DNA of 64,000 nt from JBCCGI01 sp039029355 (GTDB lineage Bacteria > Planctomycetota > UBA1135 > GCA-002686595). Under the pieces are notes generated by a model. It did not search any database and was not told the origin of the DNA. It worked only from the letters and a program-made list of their open reading frames with translations. The translations under genes and the position numbers were made by a program. Shown piece by piece: positions 45,419 through 53,405 of the stretch. The stretch lies in contig JBCCGI010000001.1 of assembly GCA_039029355.1 (NCBI GenBank), positions 62,001 through 126,000 of the forward strand, read 5' to 3'. Each line of letters opens with the position of its first letter. Positions within the stretch are counted from its first letter, which is position 1.

Positions 45419-46033
45419 TCAGGGCTCCGCCGCGGCCCGCGCCGGCTCCTGCACGGTAATGCGCCACCAGTCGAGGAACTCCTCGGTCGTGAGATAGGCG
45501 TTGCGCTCCGCCGAGTGGTTGCGGTAGCGGAACAGGAAGATCGCCTCGGCGTAGTACTTGACGCTGTTCCACGTGCCGATCGTGCCCTCTTCGAGGTAGA
45601 CGTGCGTGAGCTCGTGGAGGATCAGCTCGGCGATGCGGTAGGGCTGCTTCCAGAAGCCGAGCGAGCTGCGGAACAGGGAGTTGTAGATGCGCGAGTCGCC
45701 CTCGCCGCGCGCGCCCACGACGAAGCCGTCGCGGCGCTCCTGGGCCTCGAAGCCGGTCGCCTCGCACAGGTCGCCCCACGTGGTCCGGCGCAGCCGCATG
45801 GGCACCTCGCCGCCGGCGTGGGTGAACACCAGCTCGCCGTCTCGCCAGGCAAGCTGGCCGGCGGGCAGCGTGACGCGCGCATCCGAGCGCAGGAAGTCGT
45901 TCGCCGCCTCGACAGCGGCCTCTAGGGTCTCCGCCGCCTGGACAAACTCGGGGTCGTCCGACGCGAGGCTCTCGGGGTCGATTTGCACCGACGTGCAGGA
46001 GGCGCACAGGAGGAGGATCGCGAGGCAGCGCAT
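45419..46033 (-). CDS. Lipoprotein with zinc-protease motif HELTH
   Basis: A 204-residue lipoprotein (MRCLAILLLCASC, lipobox CAS-Cys13). The motif LILHELTHVYLEEGTIGTWNSV contains HExxH with a downstream Glu in a second helix (HSAERNAYL), typical of gluzincin-type metallopeptidases that place the third ligand on a nearby helix. ATG 46033 is preferred over one eight codons upstream because it starts the signal directly. Family not recognised with certainty; similar proteins are called putative aminopeptidases. Divergent from the NUDIX gene with almost no spacer. Confidence 0.7.
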   Translation of the reverse strand: MRCLAILLLCASCTSVQIDPESLASDDPEFVQAAETLEAAVEAANDFLRSDARVTLPAGQLAWRDGELVFTHAGGEVPMRLRRTTWGDLCEATGFEAQERRDGFVVGARGEGDSRIYNSLFRSSLGFWKQPYRIAELILHELTHVYLEEGTIGTWNSVKYYAEAIFLFRYRNHSAERNAYLTTEEFLDWWRITVQEPARAAAEP

Positions 46034-46085
46034 GCAAGCATCCTCGCGAACCCGCACGAGCGCGCAAGGTGGCTATGCTCTGGGC

Positions 46086-46676
46086 TTGGCCCCCTGGACG
46101 ATCGACCACATCCGCGCGCGCCTCGAGCGCGCCGCAGCGGACGCCGCGCCCCACGACCCGCCCGAGCGGCGCGCCGCGGTGGCGATCGCGCTGGAGCTGG
46201 GCGAGTCGCCGCGCGTGCTCCTGATGCGCCGGACCGCCCACCCGCAGGACCCCTGGTCGGGGCAGGTATCGCTCCCCGGCGGCCGACGCGAGCCCGAGGA
46301 CGGGGACCTGGTCGAGACCGCGGTGCGCGAGACCCGTGAGGAGCTGTCGGTCGACCTCCTGGCCCACGCCTCGCTGCTCGGCCCGATGGCGCCCGTGCAG
46401 GCCCGCGCCCGCGGGCGCGTCGTGCCGATGGACGTGTCGCCGTTCGTGTTCGCGCTCGAACGCGAGGTCGCGCCGGCGCCGAGCGAAGAGGCGGAAGAGG
46501 CCTTCTGGCTCCCGCTCGACCGGGCCCTGCGCGGCGACCTCGACCACCAGTACCGCTACGAGGGAACCGACGGGCTCGTGCGCAAGCTGCCGAGCTGGCG
46601 CTTCGAGGAGCGCGTGGTTTGGGGGCTGACGTACGGCATCCTCAGCCGGCTGCTGACGACCCTAGGGGGCGGGTAG
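46086..46676 (+). CDS. NUDIX hydrolase, CoA-diphosphatase type
   Basis: A roughly 196-residue NUDIX protein. The NUDIX box is complete: GGRREPEDGDLVETAVRETREEL. Ahead of it PWSGQVSLPGG matches the extra motif of the NudL-like coenzyme A pyrophosphatases. The start is uncertain: TTG 46086 fits best with the divergent gene starting at 46033 and an AAGGTGG 13 bases upstream; an in-frame ATG at 46032 would overlap that gene's start codon. The 3' end overlaps the convergent sulfatase by 15 bases. Confidence 0.85.
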   Translation: MAPWTIDHIRARLERAAADAAPHDPPERRAAVAIALELGESPRVLLMRRTAHPQDPWSGQVSLPGGRREPEDGDLVETAVRETREELSVDLLAHASLLGPMAPVQARARGRVVPMDVSPFVFALEREVAPAPSEEAEEAFWLPLDRALRGDLDHQYRYEGTDGLVRKLPSWRFEERVVWGLTYGILSRLLTTLGGG

Positions 46677-48425
46677 CAGCTCGACCTGGTAGGCGCCCTG
46701 CTGCTCGCCGTGTGAGTCCACCAGGACCTCGAGCGGCCCGCTCGCCGCGGGCAGGGGTACGCCCAGGAAGGTGTACTCGCGCGCGCCCATCGACGGCGCG
46801 CCGCTCCACTCGCCGCCCGCGAAGCGCAGCGTGATCCGCTCGGCGTCGACGCCGTCGAGCAGGCGCACGCGCACGTCGTAGGCGCCCGCGCGCTCGACGT
46901 CGACGACCCAGTGACCGGCCGGAGGCTTCGAGCCGTCCTCGCGCGCCTCGCGGCGCCAGTCCTGCCGCGTCAGCGTCACCAGCGGCGCGCGCGGCGAGCC
47001 GATGCCGATCGGCGTCGGTCGGTAGTTCGACGGGTCGGAGGCGCCGACGTCGTCGAACCAACGCTCGTAGACCGCACGCAGCTCGGCGACGACCTCGGGG
47101 CGCGACGCGGCGAGGTCCTGGGCCTCGTAGGGATCGGCGAGCACGTCGTAGAGCTCGAACGCCGGCTCGACCGCGGGCACGTCACGGTGGAACCCGCTGG
47201 CGTTGACCAGCTTCCAGCGCTGCGTGCGGATCAGCGCGTTGTGGTAGCGCACCGGCGCGTAGCCGCGGTGTGCCTGCACCACGAGCGCACGGTCGGGCCA
47301 GTCGGGCTCGCCGCCCGCGAGGAGCGGCAGCAGGCTGCGGCCGTCGAGCTCGACGCCGGACGGGGGCGCGACCCCGCAGGCGTCGAGGATCGTCGGCAGA
47401 ACGTCGACGTGGGCCGAGACCCGGTCGGAAGCGGCGCCCGCGCGCAGCCGGCCGGGCCAGTGGGCGAGGAGCGGTGAACGCACCCCGCCCTCGTACACCT
47501 CACACTTCATGCCCCGTAGACCGCGCGCGTAGCGGCGGGTGTTTGGACCGTTGTCGTTGAGGAACAGGACCAGCGTGTCCTCGAGCGCACCGAGGCGCTC
47601 GAGCTCAGCGAAGAGCCGGCCGACGTTCTGGTCGATGTTCTCGATCATCGCGAAGACGCGCGCGAGCTTGTCCGCCTGGAGCTCGTCCGGCAGCGGATGG
47701 CCCAAGTCGGGGAAGCTCGTGGGCGCGAGGTCGAGGGTGCGGTACTCCTCCAGCAGTTCTTCGGGCACGTCGTGGAACGGCGAGTGCGGTGCGTTGGTCG
47801 CCACGTAGGCGAAGAACGGCCGATCCTCGGCGTGTTGCTCGCCGATCCAGCTGAGCGCCTCGTCGAAGTAGACGTCGGTGCAGTAGCCCTCTGTCTCGAC
47901 GCGCTCGCCGTTGCGAAACAGGACCGCGTCGGTGTAGCGCCCCTCGCCGCCCTCGGGGTCGGACGGCTGGCCGATCCCGCCGCCGAGGTGCACGAGCGCG
48001 TGGTCGAAGCCCTGATCGATGGCGCGCATCGGATAGCAGTCGCCGAGGTGCCACTTGCCGAAGATGCCGGTCGCCCAGCCCGCGTCGCGCAGCATCTCGG
48101 CTACCGTCACCTCGTCGGGCCGCATCATCGCGCGGCCGATGAAGGTGTCGATCGCGCCGGTGCGCTGGCACCAACGGCCGGTCATCAGCGACGCGCGCGT
48201 CGGCGCGCAGACGGGGCTGACGTAGAACGACTCCATGCGGGCGCTGCGCTCGGCCATGGCGTCGAAGTTCGGCGTCCGCAGCACCGGGTTGCCCTGGAAT
48301 CCGAAGTCGCCGAAGCCCTGGTCGTCGGTGATGACGACGATCACGTTGGTTCGCGACTCCGGCGCCACCGGAGCGGTGGCGCAGGCTGTGAGGAGGAGCG
48401 GCAGAAGGCACGGGAGGAGGCGCAT
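46662..48425 (-). CDS. Lipoprotein sulfatase, arylsulfatase A-like
   Basis: Second type I sulfatase of the window, 587 residues. Lipoprotein signal MRLLPCLLPLLLTAC (Cys15), metal Asp34-Asp35 (ITDDQGFGD), and signature PVCAPTRASLMTGR with Cys73 to become formylglycine. KWHLGD and LFLNDNGPNTRR follow. The last 100 residues (VTLTRQDWRREAREDG onward) form an extra beta-rich domain seen in planctomycete arylsulfatases. ATG 48425 is chosen for the signal peptide; upstream in-frame codons give no leader. Only 45% or less like the first sulfatase by eye, so not a recent duplicate. Substrate unknown. Confidence 0.93.
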   Translation of the reverse strand: MRLLPCLLPLLLTACATAPVAPESRTNVIVVITDDQGFGDFGFQGNPVLRTPNFDAMAERSARMESFYVSPVCAPTRASLMTGRWCQRTGAIDTFIGRAMMRPDEVTVAEMLRDAGWATGIFGKWHLGDCYPMRAIDQGFDHALVHLGGGIGQPSDPEGGEGRYTDAVLFRNGERVETEGYCTDVYFDEALSWIGEQHAEDRPFFAYVATNAPHSPFHDVPEELLEEYRTLDLAPTSFPDLGHPLPDELQADKLARVFAMIENIDQNVGRLFAELERLGALEDTLVLFLNDNGPNTRRYARGLRGMKCEVYEGGVRSPLLAHWPGRLRAGAASDRVSAHVDVLPTILDACGVAPPSGVELDGRSLLPLLAGGEPDWPDRALVVQAHRGYAPVRYHNALIRTQRWKLVNASGFHRDVPAVEPAFELYDVLADPYEAQDLAASRPEVVAELRAVYERWFDDVGASDPSNYRPTPIGIGSPRAPLVTLTRQDWRREAREDGSKPPAGHWVVDVERAGAYDVRVRLLDGVDAERITLRFAGGEWSGAPSMGAREYTFLGVPLPAASGPLEVLVDSHGEQQGAYQVELLPAP

Positions 48426-48525
48426 GCGCGCATCGTGGCGTATTTGTTCCGCACGCGCGACCGGCTCCGTTCGCGACGGCTCGGCGCGGCTAAGATGGGC
48501 CCGTCCCCCAAGAAGAGAGGCCCCC

Positions 48526-50127
48526 ATGAAGCACACGCACTCCTCGCTCCTCGCCCTCGTCTCCCTAGCCCCGCTTGCCGTCGCAGGCGACTGGGGCAAC
48601 GCCGGCGGCAACGCGGGCCGTAACGGGTCGACCCAGGAGCTGGGGCCCGAGGCCGCGACGCTGCTCTGGTCGGGCGCCAAGAGCTCGATCATCGCGTGGC
48701 AGCCGGTGACCGAGGGGCGTCGCGTGTTCCTCGTGCGGCAGTCCTCGTTCATCCCCTCGGGCGTGCCGAACGACGCGCCAATCGTGGCGCTCGACCTCGA
48801 CACCGGGGCCGAGCTGTGGAGCGTCGACCTCCCCTACAACCCCGGCGAGTGGACGACCTGGGTCGCCGGCGTGCGCAACGGGCGCGTATTCGCCTCGCGC
48901 GGCGGCAACGGCGCCTCGTCGCAGGCCAAGCTCTACGCGCTGGACGCGGCCACCGGCGGGATCCTCTGGGACTCCGACGACCTGATCGACGCCGGCGCAT
49001 ACGACGGCGTCAGCTTCGCACCGGACGGCGACGCGATCGTCGCGAGCTTCCGCGACATCTGGCGCATCGACGCGACCGACGGGTCGACCGTCTGGCGCGC
49101 GGACCGGCAGTGCTCGGTCAGCGGCAACTGCGGGCCGGCGGTGTACGGCGACGCGGTCTACGTCGCCGACGCGACCTTCGGCGGGCACGTGCTGAAGCGC
49201 TTCGACCTGGCTACGGGCGCGTTCGGATACGAGAGCGCGGTGATGCCGGGCTTCCTCATGCAGAACACGCCGATGGCCGGGCCCGACGGCACGGTCTACC
49301 TGAACCGCGTGCAGAACAACCCGGGGACCGACTTCTTCTACGCCTTCTCGGACGACGGCGTCGGCTTCGCGGAGAAGTGGAACGTCGCGGCGAACTACAA
49401 CACCGCCGTCGAGTACGCGATCGGCCCCGACGGCGACGTGTACATGATGGGCCCGGGGCACATGTTGCAGCGGCTGGACCCGGCGACGGGCGCGATGACG
49501 GGCTCGTTCGCGCTGGGCGACTCGGCATCGGTGCGCATCGCCACCGACGCGCTCGGGCGCGTGTACGTCTCGGACGGCGAGTTCGCCACCGGCACGTTCT
49601 ACTGCCTCGACGCCGACCTCACGCTGCGCTGGAGCACGGCGGTGACCAACATCAACATCGGCGCGCCCGCGCTGGCCGAGGACGGCACGCTGGTGGTCGC
49701 CGGCGTCGGCTCGGACGTGCGTGCGTACCGCAACCCGCTGGCCCAGGACGTGATCGAGATCTCGTTGAGCACGGGCGGCGCGCAGACGCTGAAGCTGCAC
49801 GAGCCGGGCTCGGCCGGCATGAGCTATTGGATCCTCGGCACCACGAGCGGCACGGCCCCCGGGCTGCTGGTCGGGTCGGTGCTGCTGCCGCTCAACTTCG
49901 ACCCCTACACCACGTACACGATCGCGCAGCCGAACGGGCCGGTGCTGCAGAGCTCGCTCGGCACGGTCGATCCGACCGGCGACGCGGTGTGCACGATCCA
50001 GCTCCCGCCGGGCGCACCGATCTCGCCGCTGCCCCTGACGGCGAACCACGCGGCGCTCGTGCTCGACCTTTCGACCGCGGTCGCTAGCTTTGCGAGCAAC
50101 CCTACGACCGTCCGCATCGTCCCCTAG
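48526..50127 (+). CDS. Secreted PQQ-like beta-propeller protein with shared C-terminal domain
   Basis: A 533-residue exported protein (signal cleaved near LAVAGDWG) with a good ribosome-binding site GAGAGG. Repeats such as IVALDLDTGAELWSVDL, LYALDAATGGILWDSDD and IWRIDATDGSTVWRADR are PQQ-enzyme-type propeller blades (about 50-410). No PQQ or metal ligands were recognised, so it is probably a structural or binding propeller. From residue 434 (49825) to the end it has the roughly 100-residue domain found in three other proteins here (YWILGTTSGTAPG, LPLNFDPY, TANHAALVLD). Divergent from the sulfatase, 100 bp between starts. Confidence 0.88.
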   Translation: MKHTHSSLLALVSLAPLAVAGDWGNAGGNAGRNGSTQELGPEAATLLWSGAKSSIIAWQPVTEGRRVFLVRQSSFIPSGVPNDAPIVALDLDTGAELWSVDLPYNPGEWTTWVAGVRNGRVFASRGGNGASSQAKLYALDAATGGILWDSDDLIDAGAYDGVSFAPDGDAIVASFRDIWRIDATDGSTVWRADRQCSVSGNCGPAVYGDAVYVADATFGGHVLKRFDLATGAFGYESAVMPGFLMQNTPMAGPDGTVYLNRVQNNPGTDFFYAFSDDGVGFAEKWNVAANYNTAVEYAIGPDGDVYMMGPGHMLQRLDPATGAMTGSFALGDSASVRIATDALGRVYVSDGEFATGTFYCLDADLTLRWSTAVTNINIGAPALAEDGTLVVAGVGSDVRAYRNPLAQDVIEISLSTGGAQTLKLHEPGSAGMSYWILGTTSGTAPGLLVGSVLLPLNFDPYTTYTIAQPNGPVLQSSLGTVDPTGDAVCTIQLPPGAPISPLPLTANHAALVLDLSTAVASFASNPTTVRIVP

Positions 50128-50140
50128 CCCGCGCTACGCC

Positions 50141-50509
50141 ATGCCGCTCCCGAGCTCTCCCGACCAGGTCACGCTGCTCCACAACCCGCGCTGCTCGAAG
50201 AGCCGCGCGCTCAAGGCGGCGCTCGAAGAGCGCGGCGTCGAGTTCACCGAGCGGCTGTACCTCGAGGCGCCGCTCTCGCGCGAGGAGCTGGGTGAGCTGC
50301 AGAAGCGGCTCGGAGCCTCCGCCAGCGCCCTGGTGCGCTCGAAGGAGCCGGAATACGCCCAGGCCGGCCTGTCGGCCGCCTCGACCGACGACGAGCTCCT
50401 AGCGGCCGTGGCGGGGCACCCGAAGCTGATGGAGCGCCCGGTGCTAATCCGGGGCGACCGCGCTGCCATCGGGCGCCCGACGCCCGATGCGGCGCTCGGT
50501 CTAATCTAG
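50141..50509 (+). CDS. ArsC-family (arsenate reductase / Spx-like) protein
   Basis: A 122-residue thioredoxin-fold protein. HNPRCSKSR holds the catalytic Cys18, and the glutaredoxin-dependent ArsC signature continues with the Arg of LVRSKEPEY and the RPVLIRGDRAAIGRP loop. It matches the YffB/ArsC family, whose members reduce arsenate or have unknown thiol roles. No arsenite pump or ars regulator is adjacent, so arsenic resistance is not implied. ATG 50141 is chosen because homology begins at about residue 9. It begins 13 bp after the propeller gene. Confidence 0.85.
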   Translation: MPLPSSPDQVTLLHNPRCSKSRALKAALEERGVEFTERLYLEAPLSREELGELQKRLGASASALVRSKEPEYAQAGLSAASTDDELLAAVAGHPKLMERPVLIRGDRAAIGRPTPDAALGLI

Positions 50510-50601
50510 CACTGACGCGACTCGCACAAAGCGCTTACAATTGGGGTGGCGGGGGACCCGGCCTCCTTCGCCGAACGTCTCACCCAACCCCATCGCGCGC
50601 C

Positions 50602-52569
50602 ATGAAGGTCCTTCGTTCGGCGGGGCTCCTTGCCTGCGCCTGCTCGGTGTCCTTGGCCCAGTCTCCGGTCGCGACCTCGTCGCAGGACCAGGGGGCTCTC
50701 CATCCGCGGAAGACGTACCACCAGGACGTCACCGAGACATACGGCGTATACCACCAACACGACGCCGGCGTACAGCCAGATGTCGGCGGCAGCGGCGCGG
50801 CCTGGATCGACTTCGACGACGACGGGGACGAGGACCTGTACGTCCTCAGCTTCACCGGCAAGTCGGAGCTCTATCGCTACGACGGTCCCGGCTTCACCGA
50901 CGTGACGGCGGGCTCGGGGCTGCAGCCCCACGACGCCATCGGCGTCATCGTCGGCGACTACGACGCGGACGGGCTCGACGACATGTACGTCTGCACGAAC
51001 GCGGACAACCACCTGTACCGCAACCTCGGTGGCGGCCTGTTCGAAGACAAGGCGGTCGACCTGGGCGTCACCGGCGACGGGATTTGGAGCGAGAGCGCGT
51101 CCTGGGCGGACTTCGACCTCGACGGCGACATCGACCTGTACGTGGGCAACTACGTCGAGGTCTTCGGGTTCCCGGACCACGTCGGCTTTCCGAACCACCT
51201 CTTCCGCAACGAGGGCCCGGCGTCGATCTGGCCGGAGATCGCGGTGCAGGCCGGCGTGGACACGGTCTACCCGATGGGCCCCGGCGGCGCGCTGACCGGC
51301 GGGTGTACGCTGGTCACCAACACGCTCGATCACGACGAGGACGGCGACCCCGACCTGCAGGTCGGCAACGACTTCGGCGAGTACGTGGTGCCCAACCTGC
51401 TGTACCGCAACGACACGCCCGCCGGCGGCGACATCGTCTTCGCCGACATCTCGGTCGAGACCGGCTTCGACATCGGGCAGTACTGCATGGGCATCAAGGC
51501 CCGCGACTACGACCACGACGGCGACTGGGACTTCTACTCGACCGACATCGGGCCCAACGCGCTGCTGCGCAACGACGGCGGCGTGTTCACCGACGTCGTC
51601 TATGACGCCGGCCCGGTGGTCGGCGCGGCGGTGCGCGACTTCGAGATCCTGAAGATCTCCTCTTGGGCGGTGTTCTGGGAGGACGTGAACCTCGACACCT
51701 GGGCCGACCTCATCGTCGTGAACGGCCACGTGCCGGCCGGCGCGGTCGCCGACAACCTGAAGCGCGTGCCCAACGACCTGTGGCTCAACCAGGGCGACGG
51801 CACGTTCGTACGCGTGCCGGACGAGCTCTCGGGGATCGCTGACGAAGGCGCCGGGCGCTCGCTGGCGCACGCCGACATCAACAACGACGGCGCGCTCGAC
51901 CTGTACATCACCAACAACGGGACGATCTACACGTCGGGCCCGAACGACTACAACTTGCTGCTCTTGGGCACCGGGCTCTACGGGGCGGGGCACTGGCTCG
52001 AGCTCGACCTCGTCGGCCGCAGCTCGCACCCCAACGCCTTCGGCGCCTACGTCGACGCGGTGCTCGGAGACGTGGTCCTGAAGCGGCAGGTGCTCGGCGA
52101 CGGCAGCTACCTCGACAGCCCGAGCCGCGTGGTCCACTACGGCCTCGGCGCCTCGCACGCCGCCGACGAGGTCCGCATCCGGTGGCCGTCGGGCATCGAG
52201 CAGACGCTGGTCGAGGTCGAGGCCAACCAGCGCATGACCGTGCTCGAGCCGGCGGTCACGCTCGAGGAGGTCTACGCGCCGACGTACGGCGACGGGAAGC
52301 TGTCGCTGAGCGCGCGCGTGCGCAACCGCGGCGAGCTCGAGGAGACGACGACGCTGCAGCTCGAGCTCCGACTGCCGGACGGCAAGCGCGTGCTCGCAAA
52401 GTCAGCCACCGCGCCGCTGGGCGCCGGTGCCGAGGCGGTCGTCACGCTGACCAAGCCGCTCGCGCCGTCCGCGTACGCCGCCTACCAGGGGTTGGCGGCG
52501 ATCAGCGTCGCGCGGGTGTCCGCCTCGGGCGGGCAGGACCACGCCAAGGCGGACGTCGCGCTCCCGTAG
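50602..52569 (+). CDS. Secreted CRTAC1-like protein with FG-GAP/VCBS repeats and ASPIC/UnbV domain
   Basis: A 655-residue exported protein (signal about 1-19, ending SLAQ). Calcium-loop repeats of the integrin-alpha/VCBS type recur: DFDDDGDEDLY, DYDADGLDDMY, DFDLDGDIDLY, DHDEDGDPDLQ, DYDHDGDWDFY and DINNDGALDLY (about 70-440). The ASPIC/UnbV domain (about 465-550) shows VDAVLGDVVLKRQVLGDGSYLDS and VRIRWPSGIEQTL. A C-terminal 100-residue beta-rich tail follows. Typical of large planctomycete families of surface proteins; ligand unknown. The stop codon lies inside a perfect 12-bp hairpin. Confidence 0.92.
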   Translation: MKVLRSAGLLACACSVSLAQSPVATSSQDQGALHPRKTYHQDVTETYGVYHQHDAGVQPDVGGSGAAWIDFDDDGDEDLYVLSFTGKSELYRYDGPGFTDVTAGSGLQPHDAIGVIVGDYDADGLDDMYVCTNADNHLYRNLGGGLFEDKAVDLGVTGDGIWSESASWADFDLDGDIDLYVGNYVEVFGFPDHVGFPNHLFRNEGPASIWPEIAVQAGVDTVYPMGPGGALTGGCTLVTNTLDHDEDGDPDLQVGNDFGEYVVPNLLYRNDTPAGGDIVFADISVETGFDIGQYCMGIKARDYDHDGDWDFYSTDIGPNALLRNDGGVFTDVVYDAGPVVGAAVRDFEILKISSWAVFWEDVNLDTWADLIVVNGHVPAGAVADNLKRVPNDLWLNQGDGTFVRVPDELSGIADEGAGRSLAHADINNDGALDLYITNNGTIYTSGPNDYNLLLLGTGLYGAGHWLELDLVGRSSHPNAFGAYVDAVLGDVVLKRQVLGDGSYLDSPSRVVHYGLGASHAADEVRIRWPSGIEQTLVEVEANQRMTVLEPAVTLEEVYAPTYGDGKLSLSARVRNRGELEETTTLQLELRLPDGKRVLAKSATAPLGAGAEAVVTLTKPLAPSAYAAYQGLAAISVARVSASGGQDHAKADVALP

Positions 52570-52584
52570 CCGCTACGGGAGCGC
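52558..52584. terminator. Hairpin spanning the stop of the CRTAC1-like gene
   Basis: GCGCTCCCGTAG-ccg-CTACGGGAGCGC, a perfect 12-bp inverted repeat containing the TAG stop, between convergent genes. No U tract on either side. Confidence 0.65.
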
Positions 52585-52593
52585 GGGGGACAC

Positions 52594-53256
52594 CTACCGC
52601 TTCTTGTAGGTGAGCTCCATCGTCTGGTACTCGCTGCCGTCGGGCAGCGTGTCGTACATCGACATCGTGAAGTCGCCGTCGTCGCCAACCGTCATCATGC
52701 TGCGGTACGGGCGCCCGTTCGGCGTCATCGGGTCGCGCATCATCCCGTGCATCTGCACGTCGCCGCCCTTCAGCTCTTCGCCGTGCGCCATCGTCGGCCC
52801 GGTGCTGAAGGTGTCGATCCAGATGTTCCAGTACTCGTTCGACAGGTTGTCGAAGCCCATGATCATCATGCCCTCGAAGGGCATGCCCATGAAGTCCGAC
52901 TGGTAGTGCTGCACGAGGTAGCGCCCGCCGAGGATCATCTCGGTCTGGGCAGTACCGATCATCGGCATCGACACCTCGGGAGCCGTCCACATCTGGCCGC
53001 TCACGTCGAACTCGCCGACGCCCTTCGCCAGCTCGGCGTGCGCGGGGCCGGGCGTGCCGAGCGCCATCAGCGCGGACATGAACTCGGGGTTGGCCATCGG
53101 GTCCTCGCCGAAGTCGATCCACTCGATGCTGCGCTCGTGGTGATCCCGATCGTGGCCGAGGCTGTGATCGGAGCGCATCTCGGACTCGTCTTCGACCGCG
53201 ATCACGGCGCAGGAGACCAACGGCAGCAAGGCCAGGGCGACTAGCTTGGTTTTCAT
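52594..53256 (-). CDS. DUF1579-family lipoprotein
   Basis: A 220-residue protein: lipoprotein signal MKTKLVALALLPLVSC (Cys16), an acidic/His-rich linker (SDHSLGHDRDHHERS, about 29-43) and a DUF1579 domain (about 80-218) with the typical VGEFDVSGQMWTAP, ILGGRYLVQHYQSDFMGMPFEG and GFDNLSNEYWNIWIDTFSTG. The fold is a lipocalin-like barrel; function unknown. Very Met-rich (GMPFEGMMIMG, MHGMMRDPM), which together with the His cluster might bind metal (speculative). Convergent with the CRTAC1-like gene. Confidence 0.87.
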   Translation of the reverse strand: MKTKLVALALLPLVSCAVIAVEDESEMRSDHSLGHDRDHHERSIEWIDFGEDPMANPEFMSALMALGTPGPAHAELAKGVGEFDVSGQMWTAPEVSMPMIGTAQTEMILGGRYLVQHYQSDFMGMPFEGMMIMGFDNLSNEYWNIWIDTFSTGPTMAHGEELKGGDVQMHGMMRDPMTPNGRPYRSMMTVGDDGDFTMSMYDTLPDGSEYQTMELTYKKR

Positions 53257-53360
53257 CTCGTTCTCGCTCTTGAGCTCAGGAAATGCTCGGTGGAGTTCCA
53301 GGCCCCCGGCTGGGAGCGCGCCGAGACCATACCTCTCCCGCGGGCCGAAGCGCCAGAGCG

Positions 53361-53390
53361 CTCCGCGCGGTGCCGCCGCACCGCGCGGAG
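53361..53390 (-). terminator. Hairpin downstream of the pentapeptide-repeat gene
   Basis: CTCCGCGCGGTGC-cgcc-GCACCGCGCGGAG, a perfect 13-bp stem, 16 bases after the pentapeptide gene's stop on the minus strand. No U tract. Confidence 0.6.
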
Positions 53391-53405
53391 GGTCAGCCGT
53401 TCGCC

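Noticed and set aside
50141..50509. An arsenic resistance operon
   Set aside because: Only an ArsC-fold protein is present; the ArsR-type gene is 43 kb away and lacks metal-binding Cys, and no arsenite transporter is seen.
50506..52158. A 550-codon minus-strand frame, Val/Asp/Arg-rich
   Set aside because: Exact antisense of the CRTAC1-like calcium-loop repeats; the repeats explain its pseudo-periodicity.
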